Shown here piece after piece: positions 26,352 to 35,574 of a stretch of DNA of 64,000 bases. A program made the position numbers and the translations under genes. Numbering within the stretch: the first letter of the stretch is position 1; each line of letters starts with the position of its first letter. The DNA is from Mycolicibacterium litorale (GTDB lineage: Bacteria > Actinomycetota > Actinomycetes > Mycobacteriales > Mycobacteriaceae), in the NCBI RefSeq assembly GCF_014218295.1, contig NZ_AP023287.1, positions 2,542,001-2,606,000 of the forward strand. The letters run 5' to 3'. The notes under the pieces were generated by a model. That model saw only the letters and a list, made by a program, of their open reading frames with translations. It made no database searches and was not told where the DNA came from.

Positions 26352-26827
26352 CTACGCAACAGACGTCCAAACTCCGCATCGTCGTCGGCTCCGACGACGC
26401 CGGTTACGAATACAAGGAGGCCCTCAAGGGTGACCTGAAGGCCGACGATCGGGTCGCCGAGGTGACCGACGTCGGTGTGGGTACCGACGAGGACACCGCC
26501 TACCCGCACATCGCGGTCGCCGCGGCCCGGATGGTGGCCGACGGCAAAGCCGACCGTGCGCTGCTGGTGTGCGGCACCGGTCTCGGTGTGGCCATCAGCG
26601 CCAACAAGGTGCCCGGCATCCGCGCGGTCACCGCGCACGACAGCTTCTCCGTCGAACGCTCGGTGCTGTCCAACGACGCGCAGGTGCTCTGCTTCGGGCA
26701 GCGGGTGATCGGTCTGGAGCTCGCGCGCCGATTGGCCCGCGAATGGCTGAACTACGAATTCGACCCGACCAGCAAGTCCGCCGACAAGGTCGAGGCGATC
26801 TGCGGTTACGAGCCGAGCGCCGGCTGA
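26348..26827 (+). CDS. derI: D-erythrulose-4-phosphate isomerase (RpiB/LacAB type)
   Basis: The 159-residue protein belongs to the RpiB/LacA/LacB isomerase family: [13 protein letters not shown] near the start, the catalytic cysteine C75 in [15 protein letters not shown], and [14 protein letters not shown] for phosphate binding. In the erythritol route the enzyme of this family converts D-erythrulose 4-phosphate to D-erythrose 4-phosphate, which enters the pentose phosphate and shikimate pathways. It is the last gene of the operon; GTG 26348 overlaps derK by 4 bases. Ribose-5-phosphate isomerase B activity is the main alternative. Confidence 0.85.
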   Translation: MTTQQTSKLRIVVGSDDAGYEYKEALKGDLKADDRVAEVTDVGVGTDEDTAYPHIAVAAARMVADGKADRALLVCGTGLGVAISANKVPGIRAVTAHDSFSVERSVLSNDAQVLCFGQRVIGLELARRLAREWLNYEFDPTSKSADKVEAICGYEPSAG

Positions 26828-26840
26828 CGCCGGCGCGGCC

Positions 26841-27329
26841 TCACTGAAACGTCGTCTGGTCCGCGATCGCGAAGCAGCGCTGGGTGTTGGTCATGATCAG
26901 CACCTCGCGCACGGCGGTCGCGTCGATCTTCGGGAATTCGAACAGGCGGATGTCATCGCGGTCCAGGACGGCCCTATCCGCGATGTCGACGCCGCTGGCG
27001 GTGCGCACCAGCACGGTGACCGCCGTCGCGTCGTGCGCCCAGACCGTCACCAGGACGCCGGATCCCTCGGGCTGCTTACCCCAGGCCTGTGACGGTGGGC
27101 ATGCCGGGTCGCCGTCGGCGTTCGGAGGAACCGCATGGTCGGCGGCAGCGGTGGCGTGGTGGCGGAGTACGGGTTCCCGGTGGTCGCCGACCGACGCGGG
27201 GACGGTGCGGTTCTCCGTGGGCTGCCCCGTCGGGCCGGGGTCAGGCTGGTAGGCACCCATGCGGTAGCCGCATGCGCTGACCGATAGTGCGGTCACGGCG
27301 ACCGCGACGGCCGCCTTACCGATGTCCAC
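26841..27329 (-). CDS. Small secreted lipoprotein of unknown function
   Basis: The 162-residue product has a short signal with lipobox VSAC (Cys20), then a Pro/Thr-rich stretch and a globular part with two or three cysteines (DPACPPS, TQRCFA) that may pair. It contains VLVTVWAHDATAVTVLVRTASGVDI and ends in IADQTTFQ. No family was recognised. GTG 27329 was chosen over an upstream GTG at 27356 because the purine-rich GAGGGGGA lies just before it and the signal peptide starts directly. Confidence 0.7.
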   Translation of the reverse strand: MDIGKAAVAVAVTALSVSACGYRMGAYQPDPGPTGQPTENRTVPASVGDHREPVLRHHATAAADHAVPPNADGDPACPPSQAWGKQPEGSGVLVTVWAHDATAVTVLVRTASGVDIADRAVLDRDDIRLFEFPKIDATAVREVLIMTNTQRCFAIADQTTFQ

Positions 27330-27546
27330 GAGTCCCCCTCGCCGCCATCCCGACACGCTGCGAATACCCCGTTACCCGCGCGTCAATCCCATCGTGCGCC
27401 TCGCCGAACCCGCACAGGCGCGATTCGAGAAAATCACGTCAGTTGATGACAAAAGCCGGAATCGGAACATTCCCGCCTCCGGCCGGGGCCGGAAGACGCG
27501 GTGAAAAACGCGTGGACGCGCAGAGGGGAGGTGCCGTATCACTGCA

Positions 27547-28416
27547 GTGGTGAACGCCAGCGACGCACGTACCGGCGCGGCGATGGCGGTGACGGCCATG
27601 CTGTCGGTTCAGCTGGGTGTCGCGGTCGCGGTCGGGTTGATCGACCGGATCGGCGCCGAAGGTGCCGCCTGGTTGCGTCTGGCCTGGGCGGGGCTGCTGT
27701 TCCTGGTGTTCCTGCGGCCGCGGCGGGCGCGGTTCACCGCACGCAGCCTCCTCGCATGCGCGGCGCTCGGTGTGGTCACCGCGGCGATCACGCTGCTGTT
27801 CATGGCGGCACTTGATCGGATTCCGATGGGCACCGCCAGCGCGCTGGAGTTCCTGGGCCCGCTCGGGGTGGCCGTGCTGCAGGGCAGAGGGCTCGCCCGA
27901 TTCGCCTGGCCGGGGCTGGCCGCGGTGGGCGTCGTGTTGATGACCCAGCCGTGGGCCGGCACGGTCGACGCCGTCGGTGTGGTCTACGCCTTGGTGGCGG
28001 GGGTGTGCTGGGCCATCTACATCGTGCTCACGCAGCGGGTCGGGGATCAGGTGGCGGGCATCAACGGGCTCGCGGTGTCGATGCCGGTCGCCGGGTTGGT
28101 CGCCACCGTCGCCGTGGGGCCGATGGTCTTCGACAAGCTGACGCCGCAGCTGCTACTGGTCGGGCTCGGGCTGGCGATCATGCTGCCGATGTTCCCGTTC
28201 GCGCTCGAACTGCTCGCGCTGCGGCGCCTGAGCGCCGCCGCGTTCGGCACGCTGATGAGCCTCGAGCCGGCGTTCGCGTTGGTCATCGGTTTCGTCGCGC
28301 TGCACCAGGTGCCCGCTCCGGCCGCGGTGATCGGCATCGTGCTGGTGGTCACCGCCGGGATCTTCGCGGCGCGCGGCGGCGCGAGGGCGACACCCGTCCC
28401 GGCCGAAGTGGGCTGA
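27547..28416 (+). CDS. EamA/DMT-superfamily transporter (RhtA-like)
   Basis: The 289-residue protein has ten predicted membrane helices in two EamA repeats: [41 protein letters not shown], then [21 protein letters not shown]. The second half has [21 protein letters not shown] and [22 protein letters not shown]. The pattern resembles RhtA-type exporters of threonine and homoserine, but substrate assignment from sequence is unsafe. Start is GTG 27547 or the adjacent GTG 27550. Confidence 0.85.
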   Translation: MVNASDARTGAAMAVTAMLSVQLGVAVAVGLIDRIGAEGAAWLRLAWAGLLFLVFLRPRRARFTARSLLACAALGVVTAAITLLFMAALDRIPMGTASALEFLGPLGVAVLQGRGLARFAWPGLAAVGVVLMTQPWAGTVDAVGVVYALVAGVCWAIYIVLTQRVGDQVAGINGLAVSMPVAGLVATVAVGPMVFDKLTPQLLLVGLGLAIMLPMFPFALELLALRRLSAAAFGTLMSLEPAFALVIGFVALHQVPAPAAVIGIVLVVTAGIFAARGGARATPVPAEVG

Positions 28417-28435
28417 CGCCCTCCCGCGAAACCGT

Positions 28436-29293
28436 CTAGGCGTCGATGCGCTTGCGGCGGTACAGCGTGCCCGCCGCCAGCAACAGCAGGCTGACCACGA
28501 GGATCGCGGTCGCGATCACGTTGATCTGCGGCGGCACGGCGGCCTTGACCGCAGCGTTCACGTAGAGCGGATACGTCACCGTCGACCCGCTGACGAAGTA
28601 GGTGATGATGAAGTCGTCGAGCGACAGCGCGAACGACAGCATCGCCGCGGCGACGATGCCGGGCACGATCAGCGGCAGCGTCACCTTGAAGAACGTCCGG
28701 GTCGGGCTGGCGCCCAGATCCATCGACGCGTCCTCCAGCGTCCAGTCGAAGCCACGCACCCGGGCGCGCACGGTCATCGCGATGAAGCTGACCTCGAATG
28801 CGATGTGCGCGAGCACGATCGTGACGTAACCCGTCGCCCAGCCGAGGTCGAGGAACAGCACGAGCAGCGAGGCGCCCATCACGACTTCCGGTGCGGTCAG
28901 CGGCAGCACCAGGAAGGTGTCCACCGCGCGCTGCCCCCGCCACCGCTGGCGCACCAACGCGATCGCGACCAGCGTGCCCAGCACCAGCGCGATGGCTGTG
29001 GAGACCCCGGCGACGTTGAGGCTCAACTTCATCGCGTTGGTCAGCGCCGGGTACTTGAACGGATCGAGCCAGTTGTCGAGCGTGAAGCCCTGCCAGCTGT
29101 AGTTGAACTTGCCCTTCGGATCGTTGAACGAGAAGAGCACGATCACGAAGATCGGGATGAACAGGTAGAGCAGTACCAGTCCGGCCACAATCCGCAGGCT
29201 CCAGTCGCCCCACTTCGGCATGCCCTTGACGGTCTTGGGCGTGGGTGGCTGCTCGGCCGCGACCGCCACCGCGGCGCCGGCTTGGGTGGTCAT
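28436..29293 (-). CDS. Polyamine-type ABC transporter permease (PotC-like)
   Basis: The 285-residue permease has a cytoplasmic start, six helices and the EAA-type segment DWTLEDASMDLGASPTRTFFKVTLPLIVPG. SFNDPKGKFNYSWQGFTLDNW between helices 1 and 2 is typical of PotC. It is the last gene in a potA-potD-potB-potC order on the minus strand and overlaps potB by 4 bases (ATGA). The predicted substrate is spermidine/putrescine or a similar cationic compound. Confidence 0.88.
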   Translation of the reverse strand: MTTQAGAAVAVAAEQPPTPKTVKGMPKWGDWSLRIVAGLVLLYLFIPIFVIVLFSFNDPKGKFNYSWQGFTLDNWLDPFKYPALTNAMKLSLNVAGVSTAIALVLGTLVAIALVRQRWRGQRAVDTFLVLPLTAPEVVMGASLLVLFLDLGWATGYVTIVLAHIAFEVSFIAMTVRARVRGFDWTLEDASMDLGASPTRTFFKVTLPLIVPGIVAAAMLSFALSLDDFIITYFVSGSTVTYPLYVNAAVKAAVPPQINVIATAILVVSLLLLAAGTLYRRKRIDA

Positions 29294-30165
29294 ACGAGGT
29301 CCTCCGTGCCCAGCGCGCGCGTGTAGAGCAGCACACCGGCGAGGATGGTGCCCATCAGGACCAGGCTCAGCGCCGCGGCCGCCGGGTAGTCCTTGACCAC
29401 CAGGAACTGCTGCTGGATCACGTTGCCGATCATCGTGGTCTGCGTACTGCCGAGATATTCGGCGTTGATGAAGTCACCCGCGGCCGGGATGAACACCAGC
29501 AGGCTGCCCGCGAGCACACCCGGAATCGACAGCGGGAGGATCACTTTGGTGAAGCTGCGGATGTTCGACGAATACAGGTCCTTCGACGCCTCGATGAGCC
29601 GTGCGTCGATCTTCTCCAAGCTGACGTACAGCGGCAGGATCATGAAGATGATCCAGTTGTAGATCAACCCACCGATCACCGCCCAGCTCGTCGAGAGCAG
29701 ACGACCGTCGCTGGGCAACAGCCCGATCGTGTCCAGCGCCGTGACCACCCAGCCGTCGTCGGCCAGGATCGTCTTCCACGCGATCGTGCGGATCAGGAAC
29801 GTCACGAAGAACGGCAGGATCACCAGGCCGAGGAGCAGGTTCTTGAACCGCCCCGCCTTGAACGCGATCACGTAGGCCAGGGGATACGCCAGCAGCAGGC
29901 AGACCACCGTCGCGGTGAACGCGTACCCGAACGACCGCACGATCTGATCGGAGTACCTGGCGAACGCCTCGCCGTAATTCGCGAAGTCCCACGAGAAGGT
30001 CAGCGTCGGGAGGAACACCGACCCGCCCGTGGACGACAACGACGTCCGCAACAGCGAGATGATCGGCCATACGAAGAAGATTGCGAGGTAGGCCAGCGCG
30101 GGCAGGATCATCAGGTACGGGGCGATCCTGCTGCGCTGCCGACTACTGCTGGCTACGCCTGCCAT
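29290..30165 (-). CDS. Polyamine-type ABC transporter permease (PotB-like)
   Basis: The 291-residue permease has six helices, with IKPYLMILPAL-type first helix (here IAPYLMILPALAYLAIFFVWP) and the EAA loop IDARLIEASKDLYSSNIRSFTKVILPLSIPG. FKAGRFKNLLLGLVILPFFVTFLIRTIAWKTIL is a PotB hallmark. It forms the pore with the PotC-like partner, whose gene overlaps its end. It begins 11 bases after the binding-protein gene. Confidence 0.88.
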   Translation of the reverse strand: MAGVASSSRQRSRIAPYLMILPALAYLAIFFVWPIISLLRTSLSSTGGSVFLPTLTFSWDFANYGEAFARYSDQIVRSFGYAFTATVVCLLLAYPLAYVIAFKAGRFKNLLLGLVILPFFVTFLIRTIAWKTILADDGWVVTALDTIGLLPSDGRLLSTSWAVIGGLIYNWIIFMILPLYVSLEKIDARLIEASKDLYSSNIRSFTKVILPLSIPGVLAGSLLVFIPAAGDFINAEYLGSTQTTMIGNVIQQQFLVVKDYPAAAALSLVLMGTILAGVLLYTRALGTEDLV

Positions 30166-30175
30166 GGGTGTTTCG

Positions 30176-31372
30176 TCAGCCTCCGGTCACCGCGGCGTAC
30201 ATGCTGTTGTACTCCTGGGTCTGTTCGTCGGTCAGCGCCGCCCACGACTTGAGGTTGGCCACCGTTGACTCCGGCGGGTTGATCAGCGGGTTGGACGCGA
30301 CGGCCGGGTCGATCTTGTTCAGCTCGTCGGTCATGTCCGCGAGCACCGGCACGAACTGGGTGAACGCGATGAGCTTCGCGTAATTCGCCCGGTCGTACAC
30401 GTAGTCGATCCACGCCTCGGCCGCACTCTGGTTCTGGGTGGTGTAGGGGATGACCATGGTGTCGATGAACCAGGTGCCGCCGGCCTCGGGAACGATGAAC
30501 TCGAGGTCGGGGTTGTCGGCCTTCAACTGCACCACGTCACCCGAGTACGCCTGGGCGATCGCCACGTTGCCCGCCGCGAGGTCGTCGGCGTAGTCGTTGC
30601 CGGTGAACCGGCGGATCTGGCCGGTGTCCTTCTGCTGACGCACCAGGTCGACGGCCTTCTGCACGGTCTCGGTCGACGGCCGCTCGGGGGAGTTGCCCTG
30701 CGAGAGCATGACCATGCCCAACCCGTCCTGGGTGTCCGACAGCAGGCTGACCCGGCCCTTGAACGCCGGATCCCACAGATCCTCGATCTTGGTGATCGGC
30801 CTGCCGGTTGCGGCCTTGTTGTAGGCCAGGCCGACCATGCCGGTCATGTAGGGCGCGGTCTTGTTGCGACCCGGGTCGATCGACGAGTTCAGCAGATCGG
30901 GCCGCAGGTTCTTCTTGTTGGGCACCCGGTCGGCACGGATTTCGTTGAGCCAGCCCAGACCGTTGATGCGGGCGGCCATGAACTCGGTCGGGATGACCAG
31001 GTCGGCACCGATGTCCTGCTTACGCGACAGTGGCTCCTTGACCTTGGCGAACCACTCCTCGTTGTCGTTGAAGTCCTCTTTGTAGTCGACCGTGACACCC
31101 GATGCGGTCTGGAAGGCGGCGACGAACCCGTCGGCCATGTACAGCGGCCAGTTCGAGATCCGCAGCGTTCCGCTGGCCGGGCCCCCGTCGTCGGTGGTCG
31201 TCTGGCCGGAGCCGCCGCTGTCCGAACCGCAGGCGGCCAGGAACGACGGGCCGAGCACCAGTGCGGCGGCCGCGGCGGCACCGCCGCCGAGGAACCGGCG
31301 CCGGGACGCGCGGTTGGCGCCGAGGCGGGCGGCCAGTTGCGGATCGAAGTGCTGGGATGCTTCGCGGGGCAT
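30176..31372 (-). CDS. Polyamine-type ABC transporter substrate-binding lipoprotein (PotD-like)
   Basis: The 398-residue protein has a Tat-like signal (RRRFLGG, about 24-30) and lipobox LAAC with Cys48. The mature part follows the PotD/PotF pattern: LRISNWPLYMADGFVAAFQTASGVTVDYKEDFNDNEEWFAKV, YMTGMVGLAYNK, KGRVSLLSDTQDGLG and WIDYVYDRANYAKL. It should bind a polyamine or related compound outside the membrane. It lies in the same operon as the PotA, PotB and PotC-like proteins. Confidence 0.88.
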   Translation of the reverse strand: MPREASQHFDPQLAARLGANRASRRRFLGGGAAAAAALVLGPSFLAACGSDSGGSGQTTTDDGGPASGTLRISNWPLYMADGFVAAFQTASGVTVDYKEDFNDNEEWFAKVKEPLSRKQDIGADLVIPTEFMAARINGLGWLNEIRADRVPNKKNLRPDLLNSSIDPGRNKTAPYMTGMVGLAYNKAATGRPITKIEDLWDPAFKGRVSLLSDTQDGLGMVMLSQGNSPERPSTETVQKAVDLVRQQKDTGQIRRFTGNDYADDLAAGNVAIAQAYSGDVVQLKADNPDLEFIVPEAGGTWFIDTMVIPYTTQNQSAAEAWIDYVYDRANYAKLIAFTQFVPVLADMTDELNKIDPAVASNPLINPPESTVANLKSWAALTDEQTQEYNSMYAAVTGG

Positions 31373-31440
31373 GACGGCTGTGCCTTTCGTCGTCTTCTAG
31401 GGCAGAAAGGTGGTCGGGGAGGGACGGGGGAAGCGAACGG

Positions 31441-32619
31441 TCAGGACTCGTCGAGCATCTCTTCGAGATCCTCGGTGGTGGGGATGTCGGCGGCGGGCAG
31501 CACAAGGGAGGCGTCGGGGGACCAGCAGACGTACACCTGCTCGCCGGGTCGCAGCATCGGCAGGTTCTGCTCCGGCCCGACGTGCGCGACGATCGGGGAA
31601 TCGTCGGGTGCGGCCAGCGACAACCGCACCACGGGACCCTGGAAGGTCATGTCCCGCACCGTCGCCCGCACCGACGCGACGTCGCCGATCGGGGGTTCCA
31701 TCGACACCCGTACGCGTTCGGGCCGCACCATCAGCGTCGCGTGCCCGCCGGTCTCGATGGCCGTGTCACCCGGCCGGGCCCTGAGTGTGCTGCCGAGGAC
31801 GTTCACCTCGACGTAGTCACCGTTGAGACGCCCGGTCTGGCGACCCGGCCACAGGTTCGCCTGCCCGATGAAGTTGGCCACGAACACCGTCGAGGGACGG
31901 TCGTAGATCTCGGTCGGTGTGCCGATCTGTTCGACGTTGCCCGCGTTCATGACCGCGATGCGGTCACTCATCGTCAGCGCCTCTTCCTGATCGTGCGTCA
32001 CATAGATGAACGTGATGCCCACCTCGCGCTGGATGCGCTTGAGCTCGAACTGCATCGCGTGGCGCAGTTTGAGGTCGAGGGCGCCGAGGGGTTCGTCGAG
32101 CAGCAGGGCGCTGGGGTAGTTCACCAGTGCCCGCGCCAGCGCGACGCGCTGCTGCTGTCCGCCGGAGAGCTGCCCCGGTTTGCGCTTGGCGAAGTCGGTC
32201 AGGCGGACCACCTCGAGCAGTTCGTCGACGCGGCGCTTGACCTCTCCTTTTCCTGCGCGCTTGTCCACTCCCATGCTGCGCGGGCCGTACGCGACGTTGT
32301 CCCAGACGCTCATGTGCGGGAACAGGGCGTAGTGCTGGAAGACCGTGTTGACGTTGCGCTTGTGCGGGGGCACCCGCGACACGTCGGTGCCTTCGAGCCG
32401 GATCGCGCCGGAGGTGGGGGTTTCGAATCCGGCGATCATGCGCAACGTCGTGGTCTTCCCGCAGCCGGACGGGCCCAGCATCGAGAAGAACTCGCCGGAG
32501 GCGATGGAGAAGTCCGCGTCGGCGACGGCCACGTAGTCGGCGAACCGCTTCGTCACGTGGTCGATCTCGATGACCGGGGCGCCCTTCTTGGGGGCGCGCC
32601 CGTCTACGGTCTGGTTCAC
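31441..32619 (-). CDS. Polyamine-type ABC transporter ATPase (PotA-like)
   Basis: The 392-residue ATPase has Walker A GPSGCGKT at about 49-56, Q-loop [20 protein letters not shown], signature LSGGQQQR, Walker [13 protein letters not shown] and H-loop [10 protein letters not shown]-terminal TOBE domain follows (about 290-370). HYALFPHM is typical of PotA. It begins with GTG 32619 and is the first gene of the operon; the binding-protein gene follows after 68 bases. Confidence 0.9.
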   Translation of the reverse strand: MNQTVDGRAPKKGAPVIEIDHVTKRFADYVAVADADFSIASGEFFSMLGPSGCGKTTTLRMIAGFETPTSGAIRLEGTDVSRVPPHKRNVNTVFQHYALFPHMSVWDNVAYGPRSMGVDKRAGKGEVKRRVDELLEVVRLTDFAKRKPGQLSGGQQQRVALARALVNYPSALLLDEPLGALDLKLRHAMQFELKRIQREVGITFIYVTHDQEEALTMSDRIAVMNAGNVEQIGTPTEIYDRPSTVFVANFIGQANLWPGRQTGRLNGDYVEVNVLGSTLRARPGDTAIETGGHATLMVRPERVRVSMEPPIGDVASVRATVRDMTFQGPVVRLSLAAPDDSPIVAHVGPEQNLPMLRPGEQVYVCWSPDASLVLPAADIPTTEDLEEMLDES

Positions 32620-32940
32620 CGGGGTGGTGTGTGTGCCGGTCAGAAAGCAACCTCCTCAGATCCAGCCCTGTGGACTGTGGGTAAACAATCGCCGATCGGG
32701 ACACCCTTCGCAAGTGATTCCGCAACGATTTAACATTTCTACAATGGAATCCTTCTTTTAGAGGGGGTTCCGGCAGAAGAATCCGCGTCTCGCCGGGCGC
32801 CGACGTACCCAGGCCGCAGACGCGTCCAGTGCGGCTTCTCAACTGAATCGAGCGTGATCAGTTTGGCAGTGTGACCGCTGTCGCGTCCCGAATCTCCGCA
32901 GGTCGTTTACCTCGACACGACGGCCGGGTAATGGGAGTGC
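32620..32940. other. AT-richer promoter region between the pot operon and the SRPBCC gene
   Basis: This 321-base gap between divergent genes holds no credible gene. Its middle (about 32680-32765) is markedly richer in A and T than the surroundings, including ACGATTTAACATTTCTACAA and a TACAAT box at 32740-32745 on the plus strand. It probably carries the promoters of both the pot operon (minus) and the SRPBCC gene (plus). No clear inverted repeat was found. Confidence 0.5.
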
Positions 32941-33369
32941 ATGGCATCGGTCGACGTGGCGGTCTCCTCCGACCTCACCCCCGAACGCGCGTGGGAATTG
33001 GCATCGAATCTGCGGCGGTTCGACGAGTGGCTGACGATCTTCGGCGGGTGGCGCAGTGAGGTGCCCCCCGAGATCGAGGTCGGCACCTGTGTGTCGTCGC
33101 TGATCAAGGTCAAGGGTTTCCGCAACACCATCCACTGGCGGGTCACCCGCTACGACGAGCCCAAGGAGATCGAGCTCATCGGAACCGGATTCCCGGCCAT
33201 CTGCATCGCACTGTCGCTGCACGTCGAGGAGCGCAAGGCCGGCACGAACTTCCGGGTGGTGGCGGATCTGTCCGGCGGCCTGCTCAACACCCGGGTCGGC
33301 ACGCTGGTCGCCAAGGTGATCGAATCCGACGTCCGCAAATCGGTGAGCAACCTCGCCTCGCTGCGTTAA
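32941..33369 (+). CDS. SRPBCC-fold protein, Rv0910 toxin family
   Basis: The 142-residue protein starts ASVDVAVSSDLTPERAWELASNLRRFDEWLTIFGGWRSEVP and continues KVKGFRNTIHWRVTRYDEP. This matches the Rv0910-type branch of START/SRPBCC proteins, where Rv0910 of M. tuberculosis has been described as the toxin of a type II pair. It forms a deep hydrophobic cavity in this fold. No small antitoxin gene precedes it, so a lipid-binding role unrelated to toxicity is equally possible. Confidence 0.75.
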   Translation: MASVDVAVSSDLTPERAWELASNLRRFDEWLTIFGGWRSEVPPEIEVGTCVSSLIKVKGFRNTIHWRVTRYDEPKEIELIGTGFPAICIALSLHVEERKAGTNFRVVADLSGGLLNTRVGTLVAKVIESDVRKSVSNLASLR

Positions 33370-34829
33370 CCCCACTCGTGGTTCATCGCCCTGGACTGCG
33401 CGAGGGCGTCCGGATCGACGGCGTGCCTGCGAGTGCGGGTGAGCGCGATGAGGATCAGGGCGAGGGCCGCGGTGATCGCTCCCGCGGTGAACACGATGAC
33501 GAAGCTGCTTTCCATCGGCACCTGGGTGCCGGGTTCGGACCGGCCCAGCAGCAGCGCGACGACGGCGGCGGCCACCGAACTGCCGACCGTCCGTGCGATG
33601 GCGTTCATCCCGGTGGCCACACCCGTCTGGCCGGCGTCGACCTCGGCCACCACCAGCGCGGGCAGGGCGCCGTAACCGAGACTGATGTAGGCGTTGGCGA
33701 GGATGCCCGCGATGATCACCTGCCACCGCTGGTCATGGGCCACGGCCAGCAGGACGAACCCGGCGATGCCGCCGAGCGCTGCGACCACCAGCACCCGGCG
33801 GGCGCCGTAGCGGTCGATGAAGCGCCCGCTGACCAGCGCGACGACGAAACCCGTCAGCGCGCCCGGTAGCAGGAACACCATGCTCGACTCCAGCACGGTG
33901 GCACCGAAGCCGTAGCCGGCGGCCTCGCGGGGAATCTGCACGAACTGGGTCAGCCCCAGGAACGCGAAGTACAGTCCCATGCCCACGAAGACGGTCGCGA
34001 GGTTCGTCAGCAGCATCGCGGGAAGGGTGAGCATCCGGGTCGACACCAGCGGATGGTCACGGCGCTTCTCCCACAGCCACCACGCGACCAGGACCGCCGC
34101 GCCGCCGAGCGCGCATGCCAGCGTCCGTGCGGACAGCCAGCCCCACGCGTTGCCCTGGGTGATGGCCAACAGCACGGAAGACAGCCCGATGGCCAGGCCG
34201 ACCGCCCCGAGCCAGTCGATCGATCCGCCGGAACCGCGTCCGCGCGCGGGGACGAGGAACACCACGATCCCGAGGACGATCACGGTGAACGCGGTGGTCA
34301 GCCAGAACACCCGGTGGTAATCGGCGTCGCCGCTCATCAGCAGCCCGACCACCACCAGCCCGACGCCGCCGCCGAAGCCGAGCGTGCCGGACATCACCGC
34401 CATCGAACCGGCCAGCCGCCCGGGAGGCAGTTCCTCGCGCAGCACCGCGACGCTGATCGGGTAGAGCGCATAGGACGCGCCCTGCAGGACGCGGGCGACG
34501 ATCAGCAGCGGTAGTGAGGACGTCGCCGCCGCGAGCACCGATCCGATCAGCACCACGATCAGGACGCCCAGCAGGACGCGCTTCTTGCTGTACATGTCCG
34601 CCAGCCGGCCCAACAGTGGTGTCGCCGCGATGGCGGCCAGGAGATTGGCGGTGACGGCCCAGCTCACCGCGACCGGTGACGCGCCGAGCTGCGCGCCGAT
34701 GACCCCCAGAACCGGCACCACCGCGGTCTGGAGCACGGCGACGGTGAGGACGACCAGGCTCAGCCCGCTCACCAGAACCGCAGGGCGCACGGCGGTGGTG
34801 GCCGACGCCCTGACCTCCGTCCCGCTCAA
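33366..34829 (-). CDS. MFS transporter, 14-helix drug-efflux type
   Basis: The 487-residue protein has about 14 membrane helices and typical DHA2-type sequences: WAVTANLLAAIAATPLLGRLADMYSKKRVLLG (motif A) and LPPGRLAGSMAVMSGTLGFGGGVG (motif C). FIDRYGARRVLVVAALGGIAG is the second motif A. It is likely a proton-driven efflux pump. The start is a TTG at 34829 with GGAG 8 bases upstream; GTG 34790 is an alternative. It overlaps the end of the convergent SRPBCC gene by 4 bases. Confidence 0.85.
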   Translation of the reverse strand: MSGTEVRASATTAVRPAVLVSGLSLVVLTVAVLQTAVVPVLGVIGAQLGASPVAVSWAVTANLLAAIAATPLLGRLADMYSKKRVLLGVLIVVLIGSVLAAATSSLPLLIVARVLQGASYALYPISVAVLREELPPGRLAGSMAVMSGTLGFGGGVGLVVVGLLMSGDADYHRVFWLTTAFTVIVLGIVVFLVPARGRGSGGSIDWLGAVGLAIGLSSVLLAITQGNAWGWLSARTLACALGGAAVLVAWWLWEKRRDHPLVSTRMLTLPAMLLTNLATVFVGMGLYFAFLGLTQFVQIPREAAGYGFGATVLESSMVFLLPGALTGFVVALVSGRFIDRYGARRVLVVAALGGIAGFVLLAVAHDQRWQVIIAGILANAYISLGYGALPALVVAEVDAGQTGVATGMNAIARTVGSSVAAAVVALLLGRSEPGTQVPMESSFVIVFTAGAITAALALILIALTRTRRHAVDPDALAQSRAMNHEWG

Positions 34830-35068
34830 CCCACGTACTCCGATCGTTAGCTCGTCTCAACGTCCATGACGCTAGTCGAGTCGCCGCAGCGGACGGTCAC
34901 CGGGTGAGCGCCGAGGCAACCACTCGTGCGGCACGCGAATACGCCTGCGCTACACGACAATTCAAGATCGAATGTCGACGCGGTCGTGGATCGGTGACTC
35001 GGGGGTGACGGTGCGGTTCGGCACCCGCGGTGCGGGGTACGTGATCTTGACTCGAAGAAAGGGAATCC

Positions 35069-35548
35069 ATGCGTGCTTCCACTCTCGCCAAGACCGCCGG
35101 CACGGTGTTCGCCACCGGCGCGCTCGGCGGACTCGCCAGCCGACCGGGCCTCTCGCTGTGGTACGCCACGCTGAAGAAGCCGAGTTTTCAACCGCCGAGC
35201 CAGGCCTTCGGCATCGTGTGGCCTGCGCTCTATGCCGACATCGCCGCCGTGTCGGCGTCGACGATCGACCACTACAACGACACCGGCCAACCGGAGAAGG
35301 CCCGCGCCTACACCACGGCGCTGGTCGCCAACCTGATCCTCAACGGCAGTTGGACGTGGCTGTTCTTCAACCGCCACAAACTGGGATTGTCGGCCGTGGC
35401 CGCCGGTGCGCTCGCCGCCAGTAGCGCGGACCTCACCCGCCGAGCCGTCGAGGCGAAAGGCGCGCAAGCCGCGCCGCTCGCGCTGTATCCGCTGTGGTGC
35501 GGTTTCGCGACCGCTCTCTCGTCACGGATCTGGTGGCTGAATCGCTGA
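35069..35548 (+). CDS. TspO/MBR family protein
   Basis: The 159-residue protein has five hydrophobic helices and the TspO signature: SLWYATLKKPSFQPPSQAFGIVWPALY, LILNGSWTWLFFNRHKLGLS, and a final helix with APLALYPLWCGFATALS. TspO proteins bind porphyrins and take part in tetrapyrrole handling and stress responses. GAAAGGGA lies just before the ATG. The N-terminal part (about 1-25) is longer than in compact TspO members. Confidence 0.9.
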   Translation: MRASTLAKTAGTVFATGALGGLASRPGLSLWYATLKKPSFQPPSQAFGIVWPALYADIAAVSASTIDHYNDTGQPEKARAYTTALVANLILNGSWTWLFFNRHKLGLSAVAAGALAASSADLTRRAVEAKGAQAAPLALYPLWCGFATALSSRIWWLNR

Positions 35549-35574
35549 GCGGGCTGGTTGATCCGGCGTAGCGG

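Noticed and set aside
32941..33369. A complete toxin-antitoxin pair of Rv0909-Rv0910 type
   Set aside because: Only the SRPBCC member is present; the upstream region encodes no Rv0909-like small protein.
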